A stretch of DNA of 64,000 nt from Streptomyces sp. ISL-1. GTDB lineage: Bacteria; Actinomycetota; Actinomycetes; Streptomycetales; Streptomycetaceae. The stretch spans positions 327,055 through 391,054 of the forward strand of contig NZ_JAGGOI010000004.1 in the NCBI RefSeq assembly GCF_018614585.1. Direction: 5' to 3'. The position numbers and the translations under genes are program-made. The notes under the pieces were generated by a model. That model did no database searches. It saw nothing but the letters and a program-made list of their open reading frames with translations, and had not been told where the DNA came from. Positions 56,485 through 64,000 of the stretch are shown one piece after another. The stretch's first letter is position 1; each line of letters begins with the position of its first letter.

Positions 56485-57087
56485 GTGTATTACGGCTTCG
56501 CCCGCCCGAGCGTTCACCGCGGGCCGACCGACGACGCCTCAGCAGACGGTGATCTCCACTGGGCCGCGCCGCCGTGGAGCGTGCGCAGCGCTTCGATCGC
56601 CCTGCTCGCGGTGCTGATCCTGGCCACCGTGTGGTGGTTCGTGGCGCGACGTTCGTACAGCACTTCCTCCGCGTACGGATCCGCCCGTGAGCAGGCGGGG
56701 ATCGCGGAGAACATTGTCCGACGCGGCGTCCTCACCGCGTTGTCGGATCGCGGACGGACGCATGCAATGCCCGGTTCCCAGCGACGCGGCGCTGGGGGCG
56801 CCGGCACGGCCCCTGACCGGTTCGCGGGTCTGCCCGGACTCTTCCGACTTGTCTGGGATGATGCGCGAACGCCGCAGCCAGGCGCGAGATCACTGGAGGA
56901 ATCATGGCCGGTCAGTTCGAGGCAACGGTGGAGATCGACCGCCCCGTCGAGGAGGTCTTCGCCTTCCTCGCCGACGGAAAGAACGATCCCAAGTTCAGCC
57001 CCAGAGTGCAGGAGATCGCGAAGACACCAGAGGGCCCGACCGCGGTCGGCACCGTCTTCACGAGCACGGTCAAGGACGCCGGAATGA
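56485..57087 (+). CDS. possible small membrane protein, uncertain
   Basis: A GTG-started frame (MYYGFARPSVHRG...) with one clear membrane span, SIALLAVLILATVWWFVARR, and good GC-rich third positions up to about 56740. Further on, codon quality falls and the last 180 bases run through the SRPBCC gene in another frame, so the true end is doubtful. Perhaps a short gene, a frameshifted one, or noise. No family recognised. Confidence 0.25.
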   Translation: MYYGFARPSVHRGPTDDASADGDLHWAAPPWSVRSASIALLAVLILATVWWFVARRSYSTSSAYGSAREQAGIAENIVRRGVLTALSDRGRTHAMPGSQRRGAGGAGTAPDRFAGLPGLFRLVWDDARTPQPGARSLEESWPVSSRQRWRSTAPSRRSSPSSPTERTIPSSAPECRRSRRHQRARPRSAPSSRARSRTPE

Positions 57088-57350
57088 AAACCAAACGGCA
57101 GTTCCGGATCGCCGAACTCGTGCCGCCCACCAAGATCCGCTGGACGGAGATCTCGAAGAACCTCGTGACGGCCGACGAGGGCGGATACGACCTGGAGTCG
57201 ACCCCCGGCGGCAAGACCCGTGTCCGCATCTTCAACCGGCTCGAAGGCCACGGCGTCGGCAAGCTGCTCGTCGGCCTCGCCCTGAGCGCGGCACGCAAGG
57301 ACGCCGACGCGTTCGGCCGACGGATCAAGGCGGCAGTCGAGGCATCCTGA
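56904..57350 (+). CDS. SRPBCC family protein
   Basis: A 148-residue Bet v1-fold protein: FEATVEIDRPVEEVFAFLAD, DPKFSPRVQEI and TPGGKTRVRIFNRLEGHGVG are typical of polyketide-cyclase/START-like ligand binders. CTGGAGGAATC before the ATG is a good ribosome site. Separate from the YCII-sigma pair by nearly 200 bp. Ligand unknown. Confidence 0.88.
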   Translation: MAGQFEATVEIDRPVEEVFAFLADGKNDPKFSPRVQEIAKTPEGPTAVGTVFTSTVKDAGMKTKRQFRIAELVPPTKIRWTEISKNLVTADEGGYDLESTPGGKTRVRIFNRLEGHGVGKLLVGLALSAARKDADAFGRRIKAAVEAS

Positions 57351-57470
57351 GGGACCCACGGCAGCCGTGGACCCACCTGCCTCACCGTCGTCGGGGTGTA
57401 CGTACGCCCGGCGCACCCTGGAGGTGTGCGACGCCCGGAACACGGGTGAGAAAAAAATCTTGGCGCAGGA

Positions 57471-57500
57471 TGTCGAAATCGCGGTGCGTGCTTCTACCTA
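57471..57500 (+). promoter_or_regulatory. candidate sigma-dependent promoter before YCII gene
   Basis: TGTCGAAA at 57471-57478 lies about 75 bp before the YCII-protein start. A TGTCGA-type -35 is what I remember for ECF42-controlled promoters, but I cannot confirm the -10 (a likely region is about 57490-57497). If correct, the sigma factor controls its own operon. Confidence 0.3.
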
Positions 57501-57548
57501 CCCGTGAGAGCGCCGACGAGGGCGCCACGGAGGACGAAGGAGCAGATC

Positions 57549-57950
57549 ATGAAGTACATGCTGCTGATGCAGTTCAGCGAGCGGACCGCGGACTTCCCGA
57601 CGATCGACACCTGGACTCCCGAGGAGATCCAGGCGCACATCGCGTTCATGCGGGACACGAACAAGAAACTGGTGGACAACGGGGAGTTCGTGGACGGCCA
57701 GGGTCTGGCCGGTCCGGAGACCGCCAAGATCGTGCGGGCCGGAGCCGAATCGGCCGCCCCGGTGGTCACCGAGGGCCCCTACCCTGAGACCAAGGAGTTT
57801 CTCGCCGGGTACTGGATCGTCGACTGTGACAGCCCCGAGCGGGCGATCGAACTCGCGGCGTCCGTGTCGGCGGCCCCCGGCCCCGGCGGAGCCCCGCTGA
57901 ACATGCCGATCGAGGTACGCCAGGTGATGTCGGCGCCGACTGAGGAGTAG
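57549..57950 (+). CDS. YCII-related (YciI/DGPF) protein
   Basis: A 133-residue protein with the YCII fold: MKYMLLMQFSE at the start, VVTEGPYPETKEFLAGYWIVD holding the EGPY version of the DGPF motif, and EVRQVMS at the end. AAGGAG precedes the ATG. In actinobacteria such proteins are encoded beside ECF42 sigma factors, as here; the function is unknown. Its TAG stop is in the same frame as the sigma gene, two codons before the proposed CTG start. Confidence 0.9.
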   Translation: MKYMLLMQFSERTADFPTIDTWTPEEIQAHIAFMRDTNKKLVDNGEFVDGQGLAGPETAKIVRAGAESAAPVVTEGPYPETKEFLAGYWIVDCDSPERAIELAASVSAAPGPGGAPLNMPIEVRQVMSAPTEE

Positions 57951-57956
57951 CGAGCT

Positions 57957-59213
57957 CTGAGCGGACCCGGGGAACCCGCCGCGGACCTGCTGCGCGAACT
58001 CGCGCCGCAGGTCGTCGGCGTGCTCACCCGGCGCTTCAGGGACTTCGACGCCGCCGAGGACGCGGTGCAGGAGGCTTTGCTGGCGGCGGCGACGCAGTGG
58101 ACGGAGGAAGGGCTGCCGCACAATCCGCGGGGCTGGCTGATCCAGGTCGCGAGCCGGCGGATGACCGAGCAGGTACGCAGCGAGCAGGCTCGGCGGCGCC
58201 GCGAGGACCTCGCGGCACGGCGCGAGCCGGCCGACCGGCAGTCGGCGCCGCCGGCGGACAACGATGACGCGGTGGAGCAGGACGACACCCTGACCCTGCT
58301 GTTCATGTGCTGCCATCCCGCTCTGACGCCGAGTGCGGCCATCGCGCTCACGCTGCGGTCGGTCGGCGGGCTCAGCACCACCGAGATCGCCAGCGCCTTC
58401 ATGGTGCCGGACGCCACGATGGCGCAGCGGATCAGCCGGGCCAAGCAGCGCATCAAGTCCTCGGGAGTGCCCTTCCGGATGCCGGGCGAAGAGGACTGGC
58501 CGCGCCGCCTGGCCGCCGTCCTGCACGTCCTCTATCTCATCTTCAACGAGGGTCATACGAGCAGCTCCGGCCCGCAGTTGCAGCGCGTCGAGCTGTCCCG
58601 GGAGGCGATCCGGCTGGCCAGGGCGCTGCACGCACAGCTCCCCAAGGACAGTGAGGTGGCCGGGCTGCTGGCGCTGATGCTGCTCAACCACGCCCGGAGC
58701 AGGGCGCGGTCCGGTCCGGGCGGTGAGCTGATCCCCCTCGCCGAGCAGGACCGCAGCCTGTGGGACGCCGAAGCGATCGCCGAGGGCATCGCGCTCGTCA
58801 CCGAGGCGCTGCCCAGGGGTCCACTCGGCCCGTACCAGGTGCAGGCGGCGGTGGCCGCCTGCCACGACGAAGCGAAGACGGTCGAGGAGACCGACTGGCC
58901 GCAGATCCTCGCGCTGTACGGCGTGCTCGAGCGCCTTTCCGCCAGCCCCGTCGTCTCCCTCAACCGCGCCGTCGCCGCCGCGATGGTCGAGGGACCCGCG
59001 GCGGGTCTGCGGATCCTTCAGGAACTGGAGGGCGACGGCCGGCTGGCGGGGCACCACCGGCTGTATGTCGTACGCGCCCATCTCCTCGACATGGCCGGTG
59101 ACCGGGAGGCCGCCGCTGAGAACTTCCGTATCGCCGCGAGCCGTACGACGAGCCTCCCCGAGCGGCACTACCTCACCCTGCGCGCCGCCCGGCTGGGCAT
59201 GCCGGGCGGGTGA
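57957..59213 (+). CDS. ECF42-type RNA polymerase sigma factor with C-terminal extension
   Basis: A 418-residue sigma factor. Region 2 is LTRRFRDFDAAEDAVQEALLAAATQW and region 4 LRSVGGLSTTEIASAFMVPDATMAQRISRAKQRI; the remaining ~200 residues are the TPR-like extension of ECF42 (YLIFNEGHTSS, LLALMLLNHARS, RALHAQLP). That extension is required for activity in the family. Start: CTG at 57957 (after GAGGAG, 9-nt spacing) gives the family N-terminus (SGPGEPAADLLRELAPQV); the first ATG/GTG/TTG-type start, GTG 58020, would cut into region 2. Couples to the YCII gene upstream. Confidence 0.85.
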   Translation: MSGPGEPAADLLRELAPQVVGVLTRRFRDFDAAEDAVQEALLAAATQWTEEGLPHNPRGWLIQVASRRMTEQVRSEQARRRREDLAARREPADRQSAPPADNDDAVEQDDTLTLLFMCCHPALTPSAAIALTLRSVGGLSTTEIASAFMVPDATMAQRISRAKQRIKSSGVPFRMPGEEDWPRRLAAVLHVLYLIFNEGHTSSSGPQLQRVELSREAIRLARALHAQLPKDSEVAGLLALMLLNHARSRARSGPGGELIPLAEQDRSLWDAEAIAEGIALVTEALPRGPLGPYQVQAAVAACHDEAKTVEETDWPQILALYGVLERLSASPVVSLNRAVAAAMVEGPAAGLRILQELEGDGRLAGHHRLYVVRAHLLDMAGDREAAAENFRIAASRTTSLPERHYLTLRAARLGMPGG

Positions 59214-59346
59214 GCCGCAGGACGGCGCCGCCGGACCGGCGCGTCAGCCGTGCGCAGGCCGACGCGTCAGCCCGCGCAGGACCCGTCGGCCCGCGCCGGG
59301 TGACCGGTCAGCCGGCGCGGGCGGCGGCAGCCGGGGCTGGCGGAGC

Positions 59347-60132
59347 TCAGCCGCCGCTGCCTCGGATGATGGCCAGGGGGGCGCCGAAGGGGTCCAGGAA
59401 CATCGCGATGCGGCCCACGCCCTCCGCCTCCATCGGCGGGATGAGCGTGGTGGCACCACGCTCGGCCGCCTTGGCGAAGGTGGCGTCGACGTCGGCCACT
59501 TCGAAGTACGGATGCCACTCCGAGCGGGAGCCCGCGTCCAGGTTCTCCTGCGGGAGCTGCATGATGCCGCCCTGCGTGGCGTCCTGGCCGCCGCCCGAAG
59601 GGGAGACGACGGTGTAGGTGGCCCCCGCGAACGGCATGTCCTCGTAGTCCCACGAGAACACGGAGCGGTAGAAGTCCTTCGCGGCGGCCGCGTCCGTGGT
59701 GTAAAGCTCGGTCCAGGACAGTGTGTTCACATCGGTGACCGCGCCCAGGCCCTTGGTGTCGCCGGGCTGCCAGACGGCGAATTCGGCGCCGGTCGGATCG
59801 GTGTACGCCGCCAGCCGTCCCGCGGTGAAGACATCCATCGGCTGGGCGCGGACCGTGCCGCCCGCCTGCTCGACGGCTTTGGTGGTGGCGTCGGCGTCGG
59901 CGGTCAGGAAATACGGCGTCCACGCGGAGGTCGCGCCCTCCTCGGTGAGCGGGCCGATCGCGGCCACGGTCTTCCCGTCCAGCTGGAAGAAGCCGTACCC
60001 CCCGGCCTCAGGTCCCATGGTCTGCAGCTCCCAGCCGAACAGGTCGCCGTAGAAGGCGGCGGCCGTGTCCACGTCCGGGCTTCCCAGGTCGAGCCAGTTC
60101 GGCGCGCTCGGGACATATGTGGTGGTCAGCAT
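59347..60132 (-). CDS. VOC family protein (two glyoxalase-like domains)
   Basis: A 261-residue protein with two vicinal-oxygen-chelate domains: PNWLDLGSPDVDTAAAFYGDLFGWE (first) and LSWTELYTTDAAAAKDFYRSVFSWD (second), each with the WTPYF/WHPYF segment. Similar proteins are often called hydroxylases or glyoxalases without proof. ATG with GGAGAGTTGCG upstream. Divergent from the subtilase gene. Confidence 0.9.
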   Translation of the reverse strand: MLTTTYVPSAPNWLDLGSPDVDTAAAFYGDLFGWELQTMGPEAGGYGFFQLDGKTVAAIGPLTEEGATSAWTPYFLTADADATTKAVEQAGGTVRAQPMDVFTAGRLAAYTDPTGAEFAVWQPGDTKGLGAVTDVNTLSWTELYTTDAAAAKDFYRSVFSWDYEDMPFAGATYTVVSPSGGGQDATQGGIMQLPQENLDAGSRSEWHPYFEVADVDATFAKAAERGATTLIPPMEAEGVGRIAMFLDPFGAPLAIIRGSGG

Positions 60133-60628
60133 CGCAACTCTCCTCCCGCGAGTACGCGGTGGATGACGGATGTGGTCAGTCGCCCTTCAGCATGCCAGCC
60201 CCCACTGACATCCGCCGTTTCGCGCGCCGCGACACCCGGCCGCACCCGATGGTGAGCGAAGTGTGCCGGTTTCAACCCAGTTGACCGATGGGCAGTCAGT
60301 TCCCGGTGGCCCGCGCCGCCTCCCGTGACTCACGCACCCCGCCTCCCGGCCGGGAGCCCGCACGGGGGTGACAAGGGTTTTCCCCGTATCGGGTTCATCT
60401 CGGCGTTCCCTACTGTCTGCCGCACCGGCGGATTCCATCCTCTGACTTCAGTGTCAGGTGCATGTAAATCGTGGGCTCCGCCGGTGACGGCCCTTGACCA
60501 GGGGCCGTCGCGCCGGCGGCGGCGCGCGGGCCTACCCAGCCCAGGGAACCGCGGATCGCACCCCCACAGCGAACCGCGATTGCCGCGCCGCCGCCCGCGC
60601 TCCGCGCCGTCAGTGGAAAGGGAACACC
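60133..60628. promoter_or_regulatory. intergenic region upstream of subtilase gene
   Basis: About 500 bp without a supportable gene; frames present are shadows without ribosome sites. Holds the promoters for the VOC and subtilase genes. A hairpin (GACGGCCC 60486-60493 with GGGCCGTC 60502-60509, 8-nt loop) lies in the presumed subtilase leader. Confidence 0.4.
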
Positions 60629-62458
60629 TTGAACGGTTCCAGACGGAGACTCATATCCGTCGTGGCCGCCAGCGCCACGATCGCCGCAGTCGCCGCCACG
60701 TCATCCGTGGCACTCGCCGCCACCCCGCAAAACCCCTCGCCGAAGCCCGCTCCGGCTTCGCAGTCCATGACCACACTGCCGACCGCGCCGGTCGACAAGG
60801 TCATCGTCACCTACAAGTCCAAGGCGGCCGAGGCCAGTTCCAACAAGGCCGCCGCCGGCGACGCCACGGCCAAGGGCGCCGAGACCGGCGAGAGCCTGTC
60901 GTTCGAACGCCGGCTCGCCGGTGGCGCCGCCCTGGTCGACCTGGGTGGCGACGCGTCCAAGAAGGACCTCACCGAGGTCATGGACGCCTTCCGGGCCGAC
61001 CCCTCGGTCGCGTCCGTGGAGCCCGACATCCGCGCCTACGCGATGGCGGTCACCCCGAACGACACCGAGTACACCAAGCAGTGGGACCTGTTCGAGGCCA
61101 CCGGCGGTATGAACGTGCCCGGAGCCTGGGACAAGAGCACCGGCAGCGGCGTCACCGTCGCCGTCATCGACACCGGCTACGCCGCCCACACGGACCTGGC
61201 CGCAGGCGTCGTCTCCGGCTACGACTTCATCTCCACCTCCGCGGACGCCCGCGACGGCAACGGCCGCGACAGCGACGCCAAGGACGAGGGCGACTGGAAC
61301 GCCACCGACGGCGAGTGCGGCGCCGGCTCCAAGGCCGGCAACTCCTCCTGGCACGGCACGCATGTCGCGGGCACCATCGCGGCGACGACGCACAACAGCA
61401 AGGGCGTTGCGGGCATCGCGTACAACGCGAAGATCCAGCCGGTCCGCGTGCTCGGCAAGTGCGGCGGCTCATCGGCCGACATCGCCGACGCCATCACCTG
61501 GGCGTCCGGCGGCACCGTCCCGGGCATTCCCGCGAACCCGAATCCGGCCAAGGTCATCAACATGAGCCTCGGCGGCGCCAGTTCCACCTGCCCGAGCGTC
61601 TACCAGAACGCCATCAACGGCGCGGTGTCGCGCGGTACGACCGTCGTCGTCGCGGCCGGCAACAGCAACGCCAACGCCTCCGGATTCACGCCCGCCAACT
61701 GCGCGAGCGTCATCAACGTGGCGTCCACCAGCCGTGAGGGCAACCGTTCGTTCTACTCGAACTTCGGCAGCATCGTCGATGTCGCCGCGCCCGGCGGCGA
61801 GACCCGCCGCGCCACCGACACGCCCGGCACCGTCACCACCCCCGAGAACGGCATCCTCTCCACGCTGAACTCCGGCGCCACCACCCAGTCGGCGGAGAAC
61901 TACAAGCCCTACCAGGGCACTTCGATGGCCGCCCCGCACATCGCAGGGCTCGCCGCGCTGCTCGAATCGGCCAAGCCCGCGCTGACCCCGGCCGACATCG
62001 AGTCCGCGATCAAGACCAACGCCCGGCCGCTGCCCGGCACCTGCACCGGCGGCTGCGGCACCGGTATCGCCGACGCCACGAAGACCGTGAACGCCGTCAC
62101 CGGCACCCCCGGCGGCACGACGTTCAGCAACGCGACGAACGTGACGATCGCGGACCTGTCGACCGTGACCTCCTCGATCGCCGTCACCGGCCGCACCGGC
62201 AACGCCCCCGCCGCCCTCAAGGTCGACGTGGACATCAAGCACACCTGGCGCGGCGACCTGGTCATCGACCTGATCGCCCCGGACGGGACGGTGCGCAACC
62301 TGAAGACCTCCTCCGGCTCGGACAGCGCCGACAACGTCCTCGCGACGTACACCGTCGACGCGTCCAGCGAGGTCGCCAACGGCACCTGGAAGCTTCAGGT
62401 CCGCGATGTGGCATCGGGTGACACCGGCTACATCGACAACTGGAGCCTCACCTTCTAA
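60629..62458 (+). CDS. secreted S8 family serine protease with P domain
   Basis: A 609-residue exported subtilase. TTG start at 60629 after AAAGGGAAC. Signal peptide (RRRLISVVAASAT..., cleavage about ALA-AT), an inhibitor-like propeptide (VDKVIVTYKSKAAEA, VEPDIRAYAM) and a catalytic domain with Asp in VAVIDTGYAAH, His in HGTHVAGTIA and Ser in GTSMAAPHIAG. The C-terminal ~110 residues (TWRGDLVIDLIAPDGTV) are a proprotein-convertase P domain. An extracellular protease probably acting late in growth. Ends before a strong hairpin. Confidence 0.92.
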   Translation: MNGSRRRLISVVAASATIAAVAATSSVALAATPQNPSPKPAPASQSMTTLPTAPVDKVIVTYKSKAAEASSNKAAAGDATAKGAETGESLSFERRLAGGAALVDLGGDASKKDLTEVMDAFRADPSVASVEPDIRAYAMAVTPNDTEYTKQWDLFEATGGMNVPGAWDKSTGSGVTVAVIDTGYAAHTDLAAGVVSGYDFISTSADARDGNGRDSDAKDEGDWNATDGECGAGSKAGNSSWHGTHVAGTIAATTHNSKGVAGIAYNAKIQPVRVLGKCGGSSADIADAITWASGGTVPGIPANPNPAKVINMSLGGASSTCPSVYQNAINGAVSRGTTVVVAAGNSNANASGFTPANCASVINVASTSREGNRSFYSNFGSIVDVAAPGGETRRATDTPGTVTTPENGILSTLNSGATTQSAENYKPYQGTSMAAPHIAGLAALLESAKPALTPADIESAIKTNARPLPGTCTGGCGTGIADATKTVNAVTGTPGGTTFSNATNVTIADLSTVTSSIAVTGRTGNAPAALKVDVDIKHTWRGDLVIDLIAPDGTVRNLKTSSGSDSADNVLATYTVDASSEVANGTWKLQVRDVASGDTGYIDNWSLTF

Positions 62459-62490
62459 AACACCCCGCACAACTGCGTCATCGCTGGTCA

Positions 62491-62526
62491 GGGGCGCGTC
62501 CCCGGCATATGCCGGGGGCGCGCCCC
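62491..62526 (+). terminator. hairpin terminator after subtilase gene
   Basis: GGGGCGCGTCCCCGGCAT (62491-62508) pairs with ATGCCGGGGGCGCGCCCC (62509-62526), essentially an 18-bp palindrome with one G-T wobble, 32 nt after the subtilase stop. Confidence 0.8.
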
Positions 62527-62649
62527 GCCGCCTGTACGTAAGCGTGCGTCCGTATGCCGGACACAAGGCCTGGACTGCGGCGGCCGGATTCGTATGCTCT
62601 GCTCCCAGGGCAGGGGGCCCGGACGTGTCCGGAAGGGGGTGGTGGGCAC

Positions 62650-64000
62650 GTGACACCGGCGGTGTACCGCCCCGCGACGGTCGGGCGAGGGGAGCTCCTC
62701 GCGCGGCTGGACAGCGTCCTGCACACCCGTGGGCGCGCTCTGCTCACCGGCCCTGCCGGGGTCGGCAAGACGGAGGTCGCGCTGGCCGTCGCCGCGCGCG
62801 CCGAGTCCAGCGGCGAGAGGGTGCTCTGGCTCCCCACACTCCCCGCGGACCGCGACATACCCGGCGCTGCCGCCGCGGCCCTCGTCGCGTCCGTGTCGGC
62901 GAGCGTGTCCTGGCCCGTGCCGGGAGCCCACGGCGGCCCGGGAACTCCCCCCGGCCCGGACGGCGCCGGAGCTCCGGGCGGGTTCGACATTCTCGAAGGG
63001 CTGCCCGGTCCGCAGCGGACCGCCGTCGCCATGCTGTGCCGTGAGGCGCCGATCCCCGAGCACGGCTGGGACCCGATCGCCCTGCGGCTGGCCCTCGCCC
63101 AGATCCTGCGGACCCTCGCCGCGCGTGGTCCCGTCCTGCTCGTCGTCGACGGCGTCCAGCGCATCGACGCCGACAGCGCCGACCTGCTGCGTTTCGCTCT
63201 GCATCTGGCCCCGTCCGCGCTGCGGGTGGTCGCCGTCGAGACGCCGGCGGCGTACGGCCCCGACGCACCCCGCACCAGCGGGTCCCGGCCGGACGCGGCG
63301 GGGCCCGAGCCACTGTGGGTGCCGTCCGAGGCCGATGTCCTGTTCGTGCCGCCGCTGCACGCCGACGAGATCGCCGAACTCCTCATTCACCACCGGCTGC
63401 CGTCCCGGATGGCCGGCCGCATCCACAAGGCCAGCGGCGGCAATCCGCGCCTCGCGCTCGCCGTCGGCCGGTCCCTCGCCGACGCGCGGACGCCCGTGCA
63501 CCACGCCGAGGCGCTGTCCCTCTCCGGGCGCGCCCGCGATCTCGCCCGCCAGCTGCTCGGCGCCGCGTCCCCCGTCGTTCGCGGCACGCTGCTGCTGGCC
63601 GCGCTGGCGCTGCGCCCCACGGCATCGCTGATCCGCCGCGCCGGCCGCCGCACCGCCGAGGCCGACCTCGCCGCCGCCGAGCGGGCGAATCTGATCTCCC
63701 TGAAGGAGGACGGGACGGTCGCGTTCACCGCCGGTGTGCTGCCCTCCACGCTGGTGCACGACGCCTGCTGGGCCGAGCGCAGCGACGGTCACGCGGCGCT
63801 CGCCCTTGTCGTGGACGATCCCGTCGAGGCAGTACGGCACCGGGCGCTGGCCACGGACGTTCCCGACGAGCTGCTCGCCGCTCAGGTCGCGGCGGCCGCC
63901 GACACCGCGCGGCGCCGCGGCAACAGCGCGCTGGCCGCCGAACTCGCCCTGCTCGCCGCCGAGTCGACGCCCGTGCAGCACGGCGCGCGGCGGCTCACCC
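62650..64000 (+). CDS. LuxR-family (LAL-type) ATPase regulator, N-terminal part
   Basis: GTG at 62650 opens a frame that is continuous to the right edge (450 codons seen). It starts VTPAVYRPATVGRGELLARLD and has the P-loop LLTGPAGVGKTEVAL and Walker B VLLVVDGVQRIDADSADLLR, followed by the AAA/STAND-type helical region (SGGNPRLALAVGRSL). This arrangement is that of the large ATP-binding LuxR regulators; the LuxR HTH would lie beyond the window. Probably a pathway-specific activator. Confidence 0.8.
   Translation, partial: MTPAVYRPATVGRGELLARLDSVLHTRGRALLTGPAGVGKTEVALAVAARAESSGERVLWLPTLPADRDIPGAAAAALVASVSASVSWPVPGAHGGPGTPPGPDGAGAPGGFDILEGLPGPQRTAVAMLCREAPIPEHGWDPIALRLALAQILRTLAARGPVLLVVDGVQRIDADSADLLRFALHLAPSALRVVAVETPAAYGPDAPRTSGSRPDAAGPEPLWVPSEADVLFVPPLHADEIAELLIHHRLPSRMAGRIHKASGGNPRLALAVGRSLADARTPVHHAEALSLSGRARDLARQLLGAASPVVRGTLLLAALALRPTASLIRRAGRRTAEADLAAAERANLISLKEDGTVAFTAGVLPSTLVHDACWAERSDGHAALALVVDDPVEAVRHRALATDVPDELLAAQVAAAADTARRRGNSALAAELALLAAESTPVQHGARRLT

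Overview
The window is high-GC actinobacterial DNA, almost certainly from a Streptomyces chromosome. Coding regions have strong G/C preference at third codon positions, GTG/TTG starts are common, many genes overlap by 4 bases (ATGA/GTGA), rare TTA (bldA-type) codons occur in three genes, and the families present (DUF6777, YndJ-like, GlgM-size maltosyl synthase, ECF42 sigma, Rpf-LysM-M23, LAL regulators) are typical of the genus. I see no rRNA, tRNA, CRISPR array, insertion sequence or phage module.

Layout. 1-3.6 kb: a truncated DUF6777 lipoprotein, a YndJ-like/DUF1990/lipase-maturation-factor operon behind a promoter with two TTGAAC-N2-GTTCAA palindromes, and a 57-residue gene in its own unit. 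3.9-7.8 kb: two convergent SDR genes (one with a CxxC domain and no catalytic Tyr) and an ArsR/30-residue ORF/SRPBCC operon. 8.1-17.5 kb: an exopolysaccharide cluster made of an Agd3-like deacetylase, a PelF-type GT4, a polytopic membrane protein, two sugar-nucleotide epimerases, a nucleotidyltransferase, and GH135 and GH114 glycosidases. This is the gene set of the fungal galactosaminogalactan (GAG) cluster, and its membrane gene has a TTA codon at position 5. 17.6-26.7 kb: an anti-sigma-type ATPase and a LacI-controlled locus (PA14-GH2 hydrolase, YtfQ-RT-YjfF-like transporter) with three matching operators. 26.8-29.2 kb: glgC (apparent one-base frameshift) and glgM (TTA codon). 29.3-33.8 kb: a siderophore-reductase-like Fe-S protein, a DMT exporter, an Rpf-LysM-M23 wall hydrolase (TTA codon) and a ROK repressor.

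33.9-38.5 kb: a beta-glucoside ABC transporter plus GH1 glucosidase, divergent from the ROK gene. 38.6-43.4 kb: a GntR remnant, a GNAT, an SDR plus medium-chain reductase pair, and a GlxA-type regulator divergent from an isochorismatase-family hydrolase. 43.5-49.5 kb: a six-gene minus-strand polyol/sugar operon (DeoR, binding protein, two permeases, Zn dehydrogenase, PfkB kinase); the first permease carries an in-frame TAA. 49.9-56.4 kb: gnd, a 62-residue polyproline protein, a racemase-like protein, a GNAT, DoxX, DUF350, Ada-AlkA and a membrane-anchored AA10 LPMO. 56.9-64 kb: SRPBCC, a YCII/ECF42 sigma pair, a VOC protein, a secreted subtilase with P domain, and the start of a LuxR-family ATPase regulator cut by the window edge.

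Together the region is rich in sugar import and catabolism, glycogen metabolism, cell-wall remodelling and exopolysaccharide synthesis. Three TTA codons (exopolysaccharide membrane gene, glgM, Rpf-M23) link the polymer, glycogen and wall functions to development through bldA. The strongest candidate for an under-described system is the GAG/Pel-like exopolysaccharide cluster.
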